Source: Axinella damicornis
Lineage: Eukaryota > Porifera > Demospongiae > Axinellida > Axinellidae
Direction: 5' to 3'
Length of the DNA: 64,000 nucleotides
NCBI GenBank assembly: GCA_963931865.1
Contig: OZ007509.1
Coordinates: 17,116,088 to 17,180,087, forward strand
Position numbers and translations under genes: made by a program. The notes under the pieces were generated by a model. The model was given only the letters and a program-made list of their open reading frames with translations. It was not told the DNA's origin and made no database searches. Positions 41,723 through 61,126 of the stretch are shown piece after piece; positions within the stretch are counted from its first letter, which is position 1; each line of letters begins with the position of its first letter.

Positions 41723-44700
41723 TCATTGCTTATCTTCTATTTCACTGGCAATCCCATTCTGGCCCACTCGTGGGTCTCTCAAAGCTTCCACCAGTCTCCG
41801 CCATGTTGGGACTCCAGCTTTCTGCACCTGATCCACTCTCTGCAGCCACCCAGCCAGCATCTCAGTAAGGAAGTCCGAAGAGTCTATCAAGCCCTTGAGT
41901 CGGTTGTAGTCAAGGCCCAGGACTAGACCCAGTTGGATCACTGCTGTTCTACTCAGTGGGTGGAGGTAGACGGTGATGTCAGCAAGGTCTTGGATAACTG
42001 CATGTAAACACGAAGCAATAATGCCATACACTAATGTCATAGTTCCTGCAGGAAGGAATAAATGAGCCAGTTTAATTACCGAGTGCTTTAGCTCCTTCCT
42101 GTATTGGTGTCTCAGCAGTAAGTCTTGATGAGGATTCCGATTGAACAGCACCTGATGTAAACAGAGATATGTGATGCATGGTGAACGCTGTTCACAAGTG
42201 GATTTTTGGGGGATCGTTGTGAGCTTTATGACTTCACCTGGGTAGTAACATTTACACTTCATCTTTTAGTGCAGCTGAAGTATAAGAGTTAATTAAGGCT
42301 TACCCCCAAATAGCATGCACCACAAAACGTTCAAACTATAGTTTCGCATCGAATGTCCATCCATTTACATTATGCTACACTAGAGACCTAATTAGCTAAT
42401 TAGTATACTGCCTTTGGGAGACCCATACAGCCACTTGCTTGATGCTGACATGGAAGGTTTCCAAGACAACATGAAACAAGAGGAGCTACAGGAGCTCACA
42501 CTTGCAAACGGAATTCGAAATACCAGAACAATGTCACAAAATCTTCACAACATTAACAAGGTCAACCCCATCAGCTGCATAGTGAACATGCAGCTACAGG
42601 CTGTACAGAAGTTAAAGGATACAGTACTGCTAGCATGAAAAGTGGGCCAATCAAACTGCAGCTTCAGCTACCTTTGAGGACCTCCACAATTTCCAATTTC
42701 TCCCGAACTTCCAATTACAGAAATTCAGGTACAATTGCACTTTTGGACCTGCAAACTCACTTGTTTGAGCAGGACCACGTCCTGGGGTTATGGGTGATGG
42801 TTGTGCCAGTCCAGGTAGAACTAAAAGGTTCACACAGAAAAAGCATGATAAATATACTACCTAGCTACACTTGAAATTTAAGATGAGTATATACATCACT
42901 ACTATGCAATGATGTATACCTACCTTGAAGTGGTGTTTGTAGCACAGGAAGTTGAATCAAGAAGAAGTTGCAGGGTTCTTTTGCTCCCAGCAAGTCCACT
43001 CTGCGCACCAGCTCCACAGGCTGCTCCTGCTGTCCTGTCCACTTCACATACAACTGGCAGGAGGGCACTCGCTGCCCCGGAACAAACCGGTCTACCTGGT
43101 CTTTTGTGATCTGATAAAAAAAATTAAAGCAAAAAGTTTACCAAACCATTCCCAATTCATACAACAAACAGTGTAGCCTTAAAATAGCAGTAAGATTCAC
43201 CCTAGGGTGGATGTGTGGAATGAGAGTCCATCCACTCTCTAGCACAAGCCCCTCCTTCGGAATATCCAGAGTGATGTTCTCTCCCTCAAACATCACCTCC
43301 TGGTCAGGACCCACTGTGGCAGCACCTCCAGTGTACTTGGCATCAATAGCCTATAGTTTAGCACCACAAGAAAATTTATACTAAGTTTTACATACACTGC
43401 AGAAATTATGGAACAACAAATGGACTTACAGCAACATGTAATTCCAAATCCCACATGATTGCAAAGTAGACCTCCCAGCCGAGGATGCCCCTGCTACGGT
43501 AGTACAGTCGAGCACAATAGCTCTTCACATCGGCTATTTCTGATTCATCCTGTGGACGTCTCCAAACGAGCCTCTGTATCAGTGATGGGCGCCGTGGGGA
43601 TCGAGAAGCTATCCCAAGACCAGAGAAGTGGGTCAAGCTTATGCTCCCATATCGACTGCTAGGAGCAAATACTCCTCCATTGAGAGTGTTGAACTTGTAG
43701 GGAAGATCTTCCTGGGTACACTTAGCAACGATGTACGTCAGACTGGAAGGATGAACTGTCCTCGCTGAACAGTGTTGGATGTCGACGGTGATGGGTTTTG
43801 TAAACTCGTGTGGAGCGGCTATCCAGTAAATGCCACTGATGAGCTCCGTATCTTCTGGGAACTGAAACTGCCCTGAGAGGGAGGCTGTGACATGGACTCG
43901 GCATTCATCGACATCAGAAGGTAGAGCATTCTCTGGAAAGTGTATCTTGAAGCCGTGATCCACCCACTCAAAGCTTTGGGCTCGGCCAGTGTAGGTGAAG
44001 GAGGTGTGACCAAGTACTTCAACACTTCGCAGGTAGCCTACAGTGAGTGGAGACAATCAACAAAACCAATAGTACATAATCACTGCAGTGTGTAACACAT
44101 ACAGGGCAGGGAAGGTTGAATTTGGTGGAAACATAATAGTTTCAAAGGTTTGTTTAGCACTAGGTCTGAAGGCGTTTAATTGTGCCAAGTGCTTATAAAC
44201 CCAAGGGAATTGTTACATGTGCACATGCATAGTGTCTGTTGCATAGTATCATCCTAAGAGAGTGAAGGTCTATAGCACAGTAGCTAGGTAGTTAGCAAAT
44301 CATATTTTTTGGTAGCCTGCAACAAATCCTGTTGCTGTGGTCTGTACCAGTGTAGATTAAAGTAGATAGCTACCTCCAGATGATACAGCAGTAACCATCC
44401 ATTAGAGTAACTATCTCCTGACTCCATGATATCAACCAATAAATTCCGAAGAAAGCATGTGCTGCTAGGTGCAGATAACCAATCCACCCAGGAACACCTA
44501 ACTCCAATGTATGTCTAGCACAATATTGTGACAAACCTTGCTGCTTTGCGGAGCTGCCGGCTTGCACATGCTTGTGCTCTGTTGCAATGATTTCTGTTTG
44601 GATTTGCTGTTGTTTCACCTCCACCTCTGAGCCAGCTGCAGTGAAATACAGATAAATGCTGCAAGCTGAAGGCTATCTTGACACATGTGGTACACGTATA

Positions 44701-47700
44701 ATAGTGTTATGTTGATTATTCTACACTCTGCATAGCCACAGTGCAGTGTCATGATACAGTTGCAATCTAAAGTAATGAATCTGGTAGCTACTGGACAGCT
44801 CTTCCAACCTAGCATTAAAGCAAGCCCGGAACTGAAATCAAGCCAGCTGCTGTATACTATGGGGCAATGTGATGATGCAACCACACAACACTCATAGCTA
44901 TAAGTCAGAACTATAGTCTGTGAATAAAGTTATGGTTCAGTTCCCTCTACGTGTTACATTTCTCATCAGAAAAAGAAGGCTAATGGAGCACGAGGAAGCC
45001 AAATACAGACATGCAATTGTTACATACCAGATGAGAGGACAGGCTCATGAATAGTGTTCAAGCTGCAGGTATACTAAAAAAAAATAATACAGCTTACCTG
45101 CTGGAGACAAAGGTGTTACTGTAGCAAGCCAATTCTTGTGATCCAAAGTAAATTCGGTCTCTGCACGACTTAGTTTGCATATTAGAAGTTCTTCATCACC
45201 TACATCTGCTAGGTGATCGTCACCGGCACTATTGGGGCACTTGCAGAAGAAGGCTAGTTGTGGGTCAATGTTATTGTAGTGCAGAGTAGTGGTCGCTCTC
45301 TCTAGTCCTTTCAGTACTGCTCCTCGAACATGTGGGAGGAGATGGGGACGGACAGAACGATCACAGCGCACCACAAAAAATTTGAAAGTGTCAATTATAG
45401 TCACAACCCCAGATTTCTTGGGAATAATAAACTCCACGCAGTTTCGAAATAGGCAAGAGGGAGTACGTGACATATCGACATGGAGCTCCCAGGGGCAGGG
45501 ATAAGTGTTCTCAGGTGAAAGAAGGAAGGTGATTAGGGAGCAAAACATTCCATTTAGAGGACCATGAGGATTGATATCAAAGACTAGTGGAGTCATTGGA
45601 CAATGGTCATCTACTTCTGAAGATTCAAGTGTCTTCAGCATCGGAAGAGGCTGACAATGGTCATCTACTTCAGAAGATTCAAGGGTCTTCAGCAAGCAGG
45701 GCATAAAGTATTCTGAGGCACCAAAGTCAGCAAGCAGTAGAAGCTTTCGCAGAAGTTCGAGAAATTGTTCAACTGTAAAAACGCCTTTGACATAATGCTT
45801 ACGAAATTCTCTCAAAAAGTCGATAGTAACTAAAGCATGATCATGAAATTTTTTCCTATCGCCTGTTGTCGGACTCCGCGGATCTGGATTCTCCCTCAGT
45901 CTGTAGTGATACTCCACTAGCTCTGTGATTTTATCCAGCAATACCTGTGTATCACAAAACACTACTTCTGGTAGGATATCAGGGTAGTAGAAGAGAATGT
46001 TCAAATCGTCCAGGTACTGCAGGGCCTCCTCAAATGACTTGGAATCAAATTGCAACCTTTGAGCAGCCTGGAAGCATTCTTTCTTTGTTAAGACTTGCCG
46101 ACCAAGAGCTTGTGCTATTTCTTGCAGCTTCAGCTCAAGGGCGTACCAGTGAAGGGGAATCTTGTCAGGCAATTTTGGCATACAGTATTTGACAATGAGT
46201 GTTCTGAGATGCTCTGCTACTACACGCTCCTCTTTGTCAGGGCACTGTGCATTTAAAGCAAATATGAATTCCTTCATTTTTTCATTACAGTATATTACTT
46301 CACCCTCAAAAGTAGGAAGCAACATCTTTCTAAGTTTGTCGTCTTTCTCTTGCCTAGTTTCTGCGCTTTCGTGTTCTTTGTCTCTGTGTGTACCGATGAT
46401 CACTATTCTCGTGGGGAAATTGCTTTGTCCTTTCTGTGACCGGAATGATTTCATGGATCGAATGCAGTATTGAAGAATTTGTTTGTTACTGTGAGCTGAT
46501 GGAATGCACAAGATTAGCTCACCATTCTCGTCATAGTACTCAATGAGAGGATGTTCGTCAAGTGTTTCTGAAAGCTTCAAGACAAAGAGACAGCCAGTGG
46601 TACGGCGAAGGAAAACAGGGAGGACCTCATGGAACTGAGGTTGCCCTCCACTGTCCGTGAAGTGAACCCGTTCCACTCTGGAGAATGGCTTGGCATTTTG
46701 GGCATTAGGAGACTGCTCTATGAGCTTCATTAGGTCCGATTCAGTAGCTGAAGGATCAAGTAAAGTTTTTGAAGCTGGATTCATACCGACGTCACCCATT
46801 TTCTCCTGAGTTTCAAGTGATTCTCCTTTCTTCTGTACTTTACTGGCTTTTTTGACAGTTTGTGATGGTTTTACCAGTGATGGTTCAGTTCGTGTAGCTG
46901 GGATCCCAGCTGCGGTAGACTCAGTGGAGACTACACGTTCTGCAGCTAGAGACAATGCATGCACTCGACAAGCACCAGCAATTGTGTTCTGGAGATCGTT
47001 TATGTCTAGTCTTCGCCACTTCTCACCTTCAGTGCTCACTCTGATAAGCTGCACCGGTCTCAGTGCACACGGTGTGCTCTTACGTACCTGAGGTGGATCT
47101 TCATCCAGAATGACATGCTTTGAAGACGTTTTGCCTGAGCCGGCAGCTCCTATGGTAAGCAGCTTTCCAATCACAGATTCGATGTAGCCATTCTTCATTG
47201 CATCTCCAAAGATTTTACGAGACTGCACGCTACCTGCATGTGGAGAACGAAATCAAAGAACAGCTGTAACCAACTATTTTCCAGCAAAAATGGACAGAAA
47301 CATATATACGTGAGCTGTGTACATATAATGCCTGTCTCATGCATTCTCTGTATTGACCTGAGGAAGATCAGCACAGCCTGATCGAAACGTTGTCATAAAA
47401 GTTCTCCTGCTGTGTGAAGTCCAAACAATTGACAATCACAACATACAGTTTGATGGCAAGCAAAGGAGTGAACTCCACATTAGTTGAAAGGCAAGTCATG
47501 CTCAATTATTGGGGCGAGCCTGAGCGAGCCCCACATAGTCGTGCTCTCCAGGATGTCCGTCCGTCCGTCCATCCGTCCAGTTGGTGTCTGTCCGACTTCC
47601 GGTGTTCTTTTAGCGTATGACCGTATTATATCCAAGTGGAAAATCGTAATGTTGCGCCGCCCGCCCGCGTGCTGAATCGAGAACATGCGTACAACTCGCC

Positions 47701-50700
47701 TACCAAAATGCACGACAGTACAGGGTCAAGCCTGCTATGTTTTACGCTGGTGCTACAAACTACGTACTACAGAGGTCAGCTGGAGGGAGAGATTCTCTCG
47801 GCAACTTGGGGTACTCCTCTCAGGTACAGTGTAGCCTTGTTCACAGTCCCACGCTCAGCTTTTTCGTTGCTTGCCGTACGTCGCTTGCAGTATGGCAAGC
47901 AACGGCAAGCTGGGCGTGGGACTGGGAACGAGGCTACCACGAACTTGAAACTGCAGACCGTCAATGATGAACGACAATTGGCTACGTCGCAGGCCACACC
48001 CCCAGCTTCCCTATGATCACTCAGAGAATGATTATTGGCATGCAGTACGTCAGTTTGTCAGGCGAGCCCCACAATGCCCTGCATTCTCCTAGTAGCACTA
48101 GTTATTACATGTGGGTATCCAATATTCATCTGCCTAGGTTTGTGGCTTGCACTTGTGCATTGTTGGTTAGAATCTGCTATAGTGTCCACAACAGTTTTTC
48201 TGTTACGTATTTTTAAGTTGAAAGATGGTAGAGTACTCTCCACAGCACACTAGCTACATTTGGCCAGATTTTGGTCGGTCCATAGAGCCCTCAGTACACC
48301 CACCAATTATGGTTTCTACTGCCCTCGGGCTCAATCAAATACAAACTGAAAGGTGACAAGATCACACACATACTGGTGCACATCGGTTTGATCCTATATA
48401 GTGTATACAGGAAACTGAACCAAATGCGGGGGTGGATGCTCTTTCTCTGAACTACACATTGAAATTGTATACAGACCATTTTGCACAGTAGCTACGTACA
48501 TCCACATACCAATCAGATACTTCTTCTGGACTTTCTTAAGCACCGCAGATTCTTCCATTCGAAAGAGAGCCTCCCCTACAAGTTTCCAGGAGGGGAACGG
48601 GTGGGACTTCATCCAGTGTTTCAGTAGGGATCGGTGATTCTGTAGTTCTTTCTTTGACCTTTTCGAGTTTGGAACATGGAGATATAGACCTAGGTCATTC
48701 AAATTGCGAACATCATCCAAGACATCACAGAGGTTGTCAATTGTGAGAGTGCGGTCTGTTAGTGTGGAAACAAAGTAGGTGATATATAAACAGTCACGGC
48801 TTTATCAATTCCAACAGTGAAATGTGCTGTTGAACTACATATTTTATACGTGAGGGCATGTGTTCATATATTATGTAGACTGCTACCTTTAAAGTCAGCC
48901 GCATATCCCTTGGTAGCTTCCACTGCCTTGCTGTTTTCCCAGAAATACAGAGCTCCAGCTAGCGCCTCCCAGGAAGCATTCGGAACCACCTGCAGCCAGT
49001 ACGCCACCAAAGCCTCCCTTTTCTGCTCAGGAGTACGAAACTGCTGTGTGATTTGATCTCTTTTGGGGACTGGAACTCGAAGAGCAAATGCCAAGTCATC
49101 CCATTGTTTCGCAGCAACAGATTTCAGCACTTCTAAAACGTTCTCACATGTCAGAGTGGGTTCTGTAACATGAAAAAAAGATTTGGGAATTGGCTGGCCA
49201 TTGAGTAACAACACTAAGTTGTTTAAGATAACAGCTGATTGTCTTGTGGCCCAACAGTTTTATTTATTACTATAACTCAGGCTCCAGTGCAACTACAACA
49301 GATTTGTGTGCCAGCTCTATGGCACATGCAACATCAGTATAGCTGCTAGCCCCTCTCTGTCCGGCTGGTTACACAGCGCTTGCGTGATCAGCCGGGCGGG
49401 CTAGCGGATGCAACATACTCGGCACTACCCACAGTGTGTTCAATGCTAGCACGAATCCCTAGCTGGCAGTGTATTTACATGCACTTCCCCAGATTGAAAG
49501 GTATAGTCTGACTGCCAGGAAGCTAATGTATTGATAGGGTACATTGATAATCATGCTGCCTGGCATGACTACTGAAGTATGCAAAAGTGGTATGATCACT
49601 GAGTGCATTGCAGATGGGTAGTTTACATACTGATCACATGTTCCTTCACCAAGTACCCATACCGGAACACCTGCAGTGTACTTTCTATGTTTGCTTAGAG
49701 GCTATCAATATCAGCAGGTTTGCTTTGTTAATCAGGAGAGAAATGAAGAAGAGACATGGCTTCTGACATTCTACAACTTCAGTATATCCAGCTTGGAATA
49801 TGAGCTGGCATCCCATTCTTTAGCACAAGTCATTGCAACAGGTGAATTTGTTATCAAGAATATGCCCAAGAATATGCCCATATATATATATAATATCTCC
49901 CTCTGCAGTCCTCCCTGAGCATAAACAACACCACCAGCTACAGCTATTGTCAGTAGCTAGCACACTCCAGTGTCTCCAGCAGTCTGATACAGCCAATTTG
50001 GCTGAAGCTACATGTACGTACATGGTGCAGTGGTTCAAGATCAAGTGGCTGACAATCACATTCTAGTTCATACGTAGTACTAAGCCATCACCAAATTTTC
50101 TCATAACAATACTTTGGCATATTTACCTGCCAAAGGTTCAGCATACTTCCTGATCTTCTCGGCAGCTTCGCTTGCTTCTATTTCATCCAATCCTATAATA
50201 AGCCTCCTCCACGATGGTGACGGGTCATTCTCCAACCAAAATCTGATGGCTCCTTTCTTACGTTCCGTGGTAGTCGAGAACTGCTGATCCCCCTCAATAT
50301 CATCCAACTTTGCACGAGGAACCTTGATTCCACAGGAACTACTGCAAAGCTTCTTCCATGACTCCACCCCTTCGGTCGCTCTGAGGACACTTTCCAGAGA
50401 CAGCGTGGGAGGAGATGCATCACCTGAGAGTGAGATCGTGTGAATAGTACTGAACTAGACACTGGGCCCCCAGTGGTGAAATCTATCTGGAGTTACTACT
50501 ATGAATTGCAACACCGCATACTATAGGACTGGCTTTGATTGTGTAGCAAACACTTAAGGCATTGAAGGTAAAATGAATTGTGAGTTTGTTGTTGGGTGTG
50601 ATCCACACTGTGTGTTACGGTATGCATAATATATCCATGGCATTCTAGCCTCATTCCAACGCGGCCTGGGAACACAAGTCTAACGGCATTCAGACAGTAC

Positions 50701-51160
50701 ACGGACCATACCACATCCAGCGTCTAAACACCTAAAGTTTGTCCACCTTAGCCAAATTGTATGAGGCACGATACAGTTCTTCACACTGCGTGTGGGACAT
50801 ACGTAATGTGCACACGGCTGTACTGTTCAGCTCTACCGAATGGTATCAGACATCTATCAGCATAGATAATATGCTATCAGTATGAGGCACCAAATATCAC
50901 ACAAAAGCTTGTCATTGTGCACGATAAACTATGCATACCTTTTGTCATAATTATTACTCATGCGGATATATAATTATACAATAAATGACCAAGTCTCAGT
51001 ACATTTGGCAAAGGATCCTATACAGTATACATCACTCTGATGGTCAGTCTTAGCTTTCCAATTTTTGTTTTTATCGTGCAGACATAGAACAGCTCGTGCC
51101 TTAAAATTACAATTCCACACGTATACCTTCACCCTTTGCCTCTCCCTTTCCTTCAGCCAT
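41723..51160 (-). CDS. Gene B: three death domains, GTPase-COR, ZU5, UPA, death domain; 12 exons, 1479 aa
   Basis: Exons: 51160-51127, 50423-50127, 49162-48887, 48755-48510, 47233-45098, 44635-44537, 44037-43430, 43350-43201, 43110-42924, 42820-42761, 42151-42080 and 41997-41723, total 4440 nt in frame to the stop. Introns are phase 1 except two of phase 0 inside the ZU5-UPA unit. After MAEGKGEAKGE come death domains at about 25-110, 111-202 and 203-284, then the GTPase-COR exon (285-996; GAAGSGKTS, DSGGQPQ, GTHRD). A Gln-rich linker leads to ZU5 (about 1030-1150; FEWVDHGFKIHFPENALPSD) and UPA (about 1180-1344; VMFEGENITLDIPKEG, LIPHIHPR). Two Pro/Ser linkers precede the last death domain (PTWRRLVEALRDPRVGQNG). 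ZU5-UPA-death is the C-terminal layout of PIDD1, UNC5 and ankyrins; here it is joined to a GTPase-COR core. Likely a cytosolic signalling scaffold. Confidence 0.88.
47832..47936. mobile_element. Palindromic miniature element, diverged
   Basis: The hairpin runs from TAGCCTTGTTCACAGTCCC to GGGACTGGGAACGAGGCTA, with an inner CGTTGCTTGCC pair. I found no 9-bp duplication at its edges. It lies within gene B intron 4. Confidence 0.65.
50646..50682. mobile_element. Palindromic element, duplicate of the one at 33766
   Basis: Runs from TAGCCTCATTCCAACGCGG to CCTGGGAACACAAGTCTA. The flanks ATGGCATTC and ACGGCATTC agree at eight of nine positions, closer than in the other copy. Confidence 0.7.
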
Positions 51161-51245
51161 GCGCGTTCAGCTAGCTAGCTCTGCGCTGCAGCGAATTAAG
51201 TAACGGGCAATGACGTCATCAAATAGCACGTGCACTTGTTTACCT
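51161..51245 (-). promoter_or_regulatory. Promoter-proximal region of gene B with CRE and E-box
   Basis: TGACGTCA lies at 51211-51218, 51 bp above the ATG, followed by a CACGTG box. The whole gap to the RagA stop codon is about 245 bp, so this promoter overlaps the RagA 3' untranslated region on the same strand. Confidence 0.55.
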
Positions 51246-51405
51246 ATAGCTATCTAAATGGGCGGGGCTGCTTGCGGGAGGATATGCTGTGCACACTATA
51301 CAGTACAATAATTCAACATCAGTGGTGTGTGTATAATTGCAAACATCAATAATAAAGGAACAGAATACAGAAAATTCTTCCCTAAAACATCACAAGGTAT
51401 TGAGG

Positions 51406-58399
<6,994 letters not shown>

Positions 58400-58680
58400 T
58401 CTGGCTTGTTTTTCCCACTGTTACTTTGTCTCCAGCTAGCACAGCATTTAGTCATGAATCATGTGACAGGAGCTCGCGATTTGATTGCAGGGATTTCCCA
58501 CAGTGAAAAGCAATACGGGAATTCCCCTCGAGCAGCAAAAGTGACGTATTTCTCGCCGCGCGCGCGCGTCCGGGCCCGTCCGTGTTTTACCTCCCGCGTT
58601 GTCCCCATCCTGAAAACAATCTGTCTGTAAGCTAGCCGCCGCCAAAGCCACCTCGATAAAGTGAAGCCAAAATCAGGTAA
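58400..58680. promoter_or_regulatory. GC-rich start region, probably bidirectional
   Basis: It begins directly above the RagA start codon and contains a CpG-dense stretch near 58555-58585. On the plus strand a possible non-coding first exon ends at AAAATCAG before a GTAATT donor at about 58678, which could belong to the CABIT-domain gene. No TATA box was seen. Shared use by the two divergent genes is inference. Confidence 0.45.
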
Positions 58681-61126
58681 TTGGTGCATAAGAATTTTCG
58701 CTGCAACTTTGCAAGCAGGTGAATGCTTTGAGGAACGCACTCTTCAGTGCAGAAGTTTTAGCCTCCTGCCCATGTACCTCCCAGATAGCAAAGTACTAAT
58801 TATCCCTATTAATGAAAGGTTATGCCAAATTATAGTATAAGTGCCTTGTAAATCTGAGTGCAGTTGGTATGTGACAAGCTTGACTTCCAATGGTTCTGCT
58901 GTACTGGTCTTAGTGGTCTATAGATAATAGCTAGTGGTTTCTCACATTTTGCCAATGCTCTGTTAGCAAGTTCCACGTTGCCTTGAGAACAAAAGTCGCC
59001 TCCACACGAAACCATGCAATATTTCAAACATCACCTCAAGACATTTCCCCAGGTCCGGGTTAGGTGCTGAATTCTATTCTGACATGTATACCTCATCCTT
59101 TCTCATTTCCGGTCAGAATGGAATCAACCGCCTGGCTGGAGCCACTGGGCCTGGGGAGATCTGAAATGTCTCTTAAGGATATTGGTCATGTTCATGTGGA
59201 GGCAATGTTTGGTATACTATAGTGTTGCAAGGTTTTGGTTCGGGTTGAGGCGATGCTCACAAGGTATTAATATCGTCATACATTTGGTGTGGTTTCTAAC
59301 TGTTTGGTAAAATGTGAGTTTTGACATAAATGGCATCCATCCAACAACTTTGTGATCCATAGCTAAAGTGCTACTGTTTAGACAGGCCTGCTGTACAAAG
59401 ATTCCTAATGGCTTCCAGAGTAAACTTTTGGATGGCACAAGAAGCCTACGTAAGCCACCAAACACCTGCTGTACAGGAAATTCAACCACTGTACAGCCCA
59501 CCCAAGTCATGTGAATAGTTTTGCAATTATGTATACCAGGAGCCCAGAAGTCTTCTGAACACAGTGTCTATGATCAAACTTGCAAGTATGTGTACATTGG
59601 CAGTAAATGTATTGCGTCCACATAGCTATTGCTGAAATAATATTATAAGCCAACAAAATAACTATTAGTGGACCCATGTCTATAGAAATTGGTTCTTGGA
59701 CTTCGATGGTAGAATTTGTAACGTTTCGATCACCATCTTGTGATCTTCTTCAGGCAACAAATTTTAATTTGCAACGTTTCGATCACCATCTTGTGATCTT
59801 CAGGCATGCATCTTCTCTAAAGAATGATGACCTCGGGCAACATCTGAACTTGCATGAATAATGCTCATATTACTATCAATGTGTGGATTGCAAATATCCA
59901 GAATCCAAGCACTCAACAGACAAGACTCACAACTAGCCATTCTGGCAACTAACTCTCGGGTGTCTGCATACCCCCATAAGAAAAGATGTTGTGTACCCTG
60001 AGACTGCCCTGGGCAAACATGTAAATGTAATATCAACATAGCATGCCTGAAATACTGATATGGAGTTGTTTGTGTAACATTTCCGAAGGTGTATGTGATT
60101 CTAGTAGCTGAAAGGATTGTCTCGGTCCCAGACCCAAGCAACCCCAGCACGGATTGCTTTTAGTATCACGCGTGTGTTATACTGGAAGTGATACACGCGC
60201 TGGATAAACGGTCTGGGAACGAGACTACTGAAAGGAGTGAAGTTCATGCTATTTACATTCCAGATCTGTGGACCTGGGGACTATATAATCAAGCTTCAGG
60301 ACTTTCCAAGTATTTTTTTTCTTTTACCAAAAAGGCTACCATAATTATGTGGAATGGAAACGTCATAGGAAATATGCAGAAATGACAAGTATGTAATATT
60401 CACCGTTCAACTGCTTTGTAACTAGCGTTTGTCTTAGCAACTATGTAATTTTTTGGTCACTAGTAGTCTCTGTGCGTATTGAGGGTCTGGGAACGAGAGT
60501 TGCTACCACTGTTGGACGTAGCCATGAGCAAAACCAAAGGGTGCTTGATCATGGTCGGAAAAGTGTACAGTAGAGTAGCAACATGCAGGAGATCCACCCC
60601 TTGAAATTGCACTCGGAATACACACCTCATGAATATTTCACTCCTTGACCTTGCACTTTGTGAATGTTAACACTGTAAACCAAGGAAGTGTTCAACCGGG
60701 CCATAGTTGCATCTCAGTGCCTCCCCTGTGGTAATCAAAAGGATTTAGTGTGCCAAACAACTTCAAACGTTGTGTATCTTCTAATTGTAGGTAAGTGGCT
60801 TAAGTTATTTGTTTACCCATCAGATTTAGTGTGCCAAACAAACTACGAATGTTGTGTACCTTCTAATGTTTCTTAATTGTAGGTAAGTGGTAATTCCATC
60901 TGTATGGCTAGCGCTTAAGTTGGAAGACCTATAGTGGTCAAGCAGTGTAGTTCATCTGCTGAATGCACATATTGAAGCAGCAAGGCCACCCTTATGTTTG
61001 TGTTGCAGAGTAGAATTGCTAGAAGTGCAGCTGCATTTTCTGGCATTCCTACTTCTCCCAGGATCCTTGCTGCCTATATGTTCCTCTTATACTATGATCT
61101 TGATATTTTCCTCCACTCAGCTATCA
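58681..61126. other. Probable 5' intron of the CABIT gene, with repeats
   Basis: No coding exon is supported. It includes a palindromic element at 60117-60227 and a direct repeat of about 60 bp (GATTTAGTGTGCCAAACAA near 60742 and 60825, each ending in TTGTAGGTAAGTGG). A short copy of the inverted-repeat arm seen at 23.1 kb lies near 60697-60745. Confidence 0.5.
60117..60227. mobile_element. Palindromic miniature element with exact target duplication
   Basis: Runs from TTGTCTCGGTCCCAGACCC to GGTCTGGGAACGAGACTA. The 9-bp repeat CTGAAAGGA is exact at 60108-60116 and 60228-60236. Confidence 0.88.

Noticed and set aside
45042..45075. Small exon candidate after the GTPase-COR exon of gene B, also at 28922-28957 in gene A
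   Set aside because: It has acceptor and donor-like borders, but joining it puts a stop codon in frame; direct splicing to the next exon keeps phase 1 in both genes.
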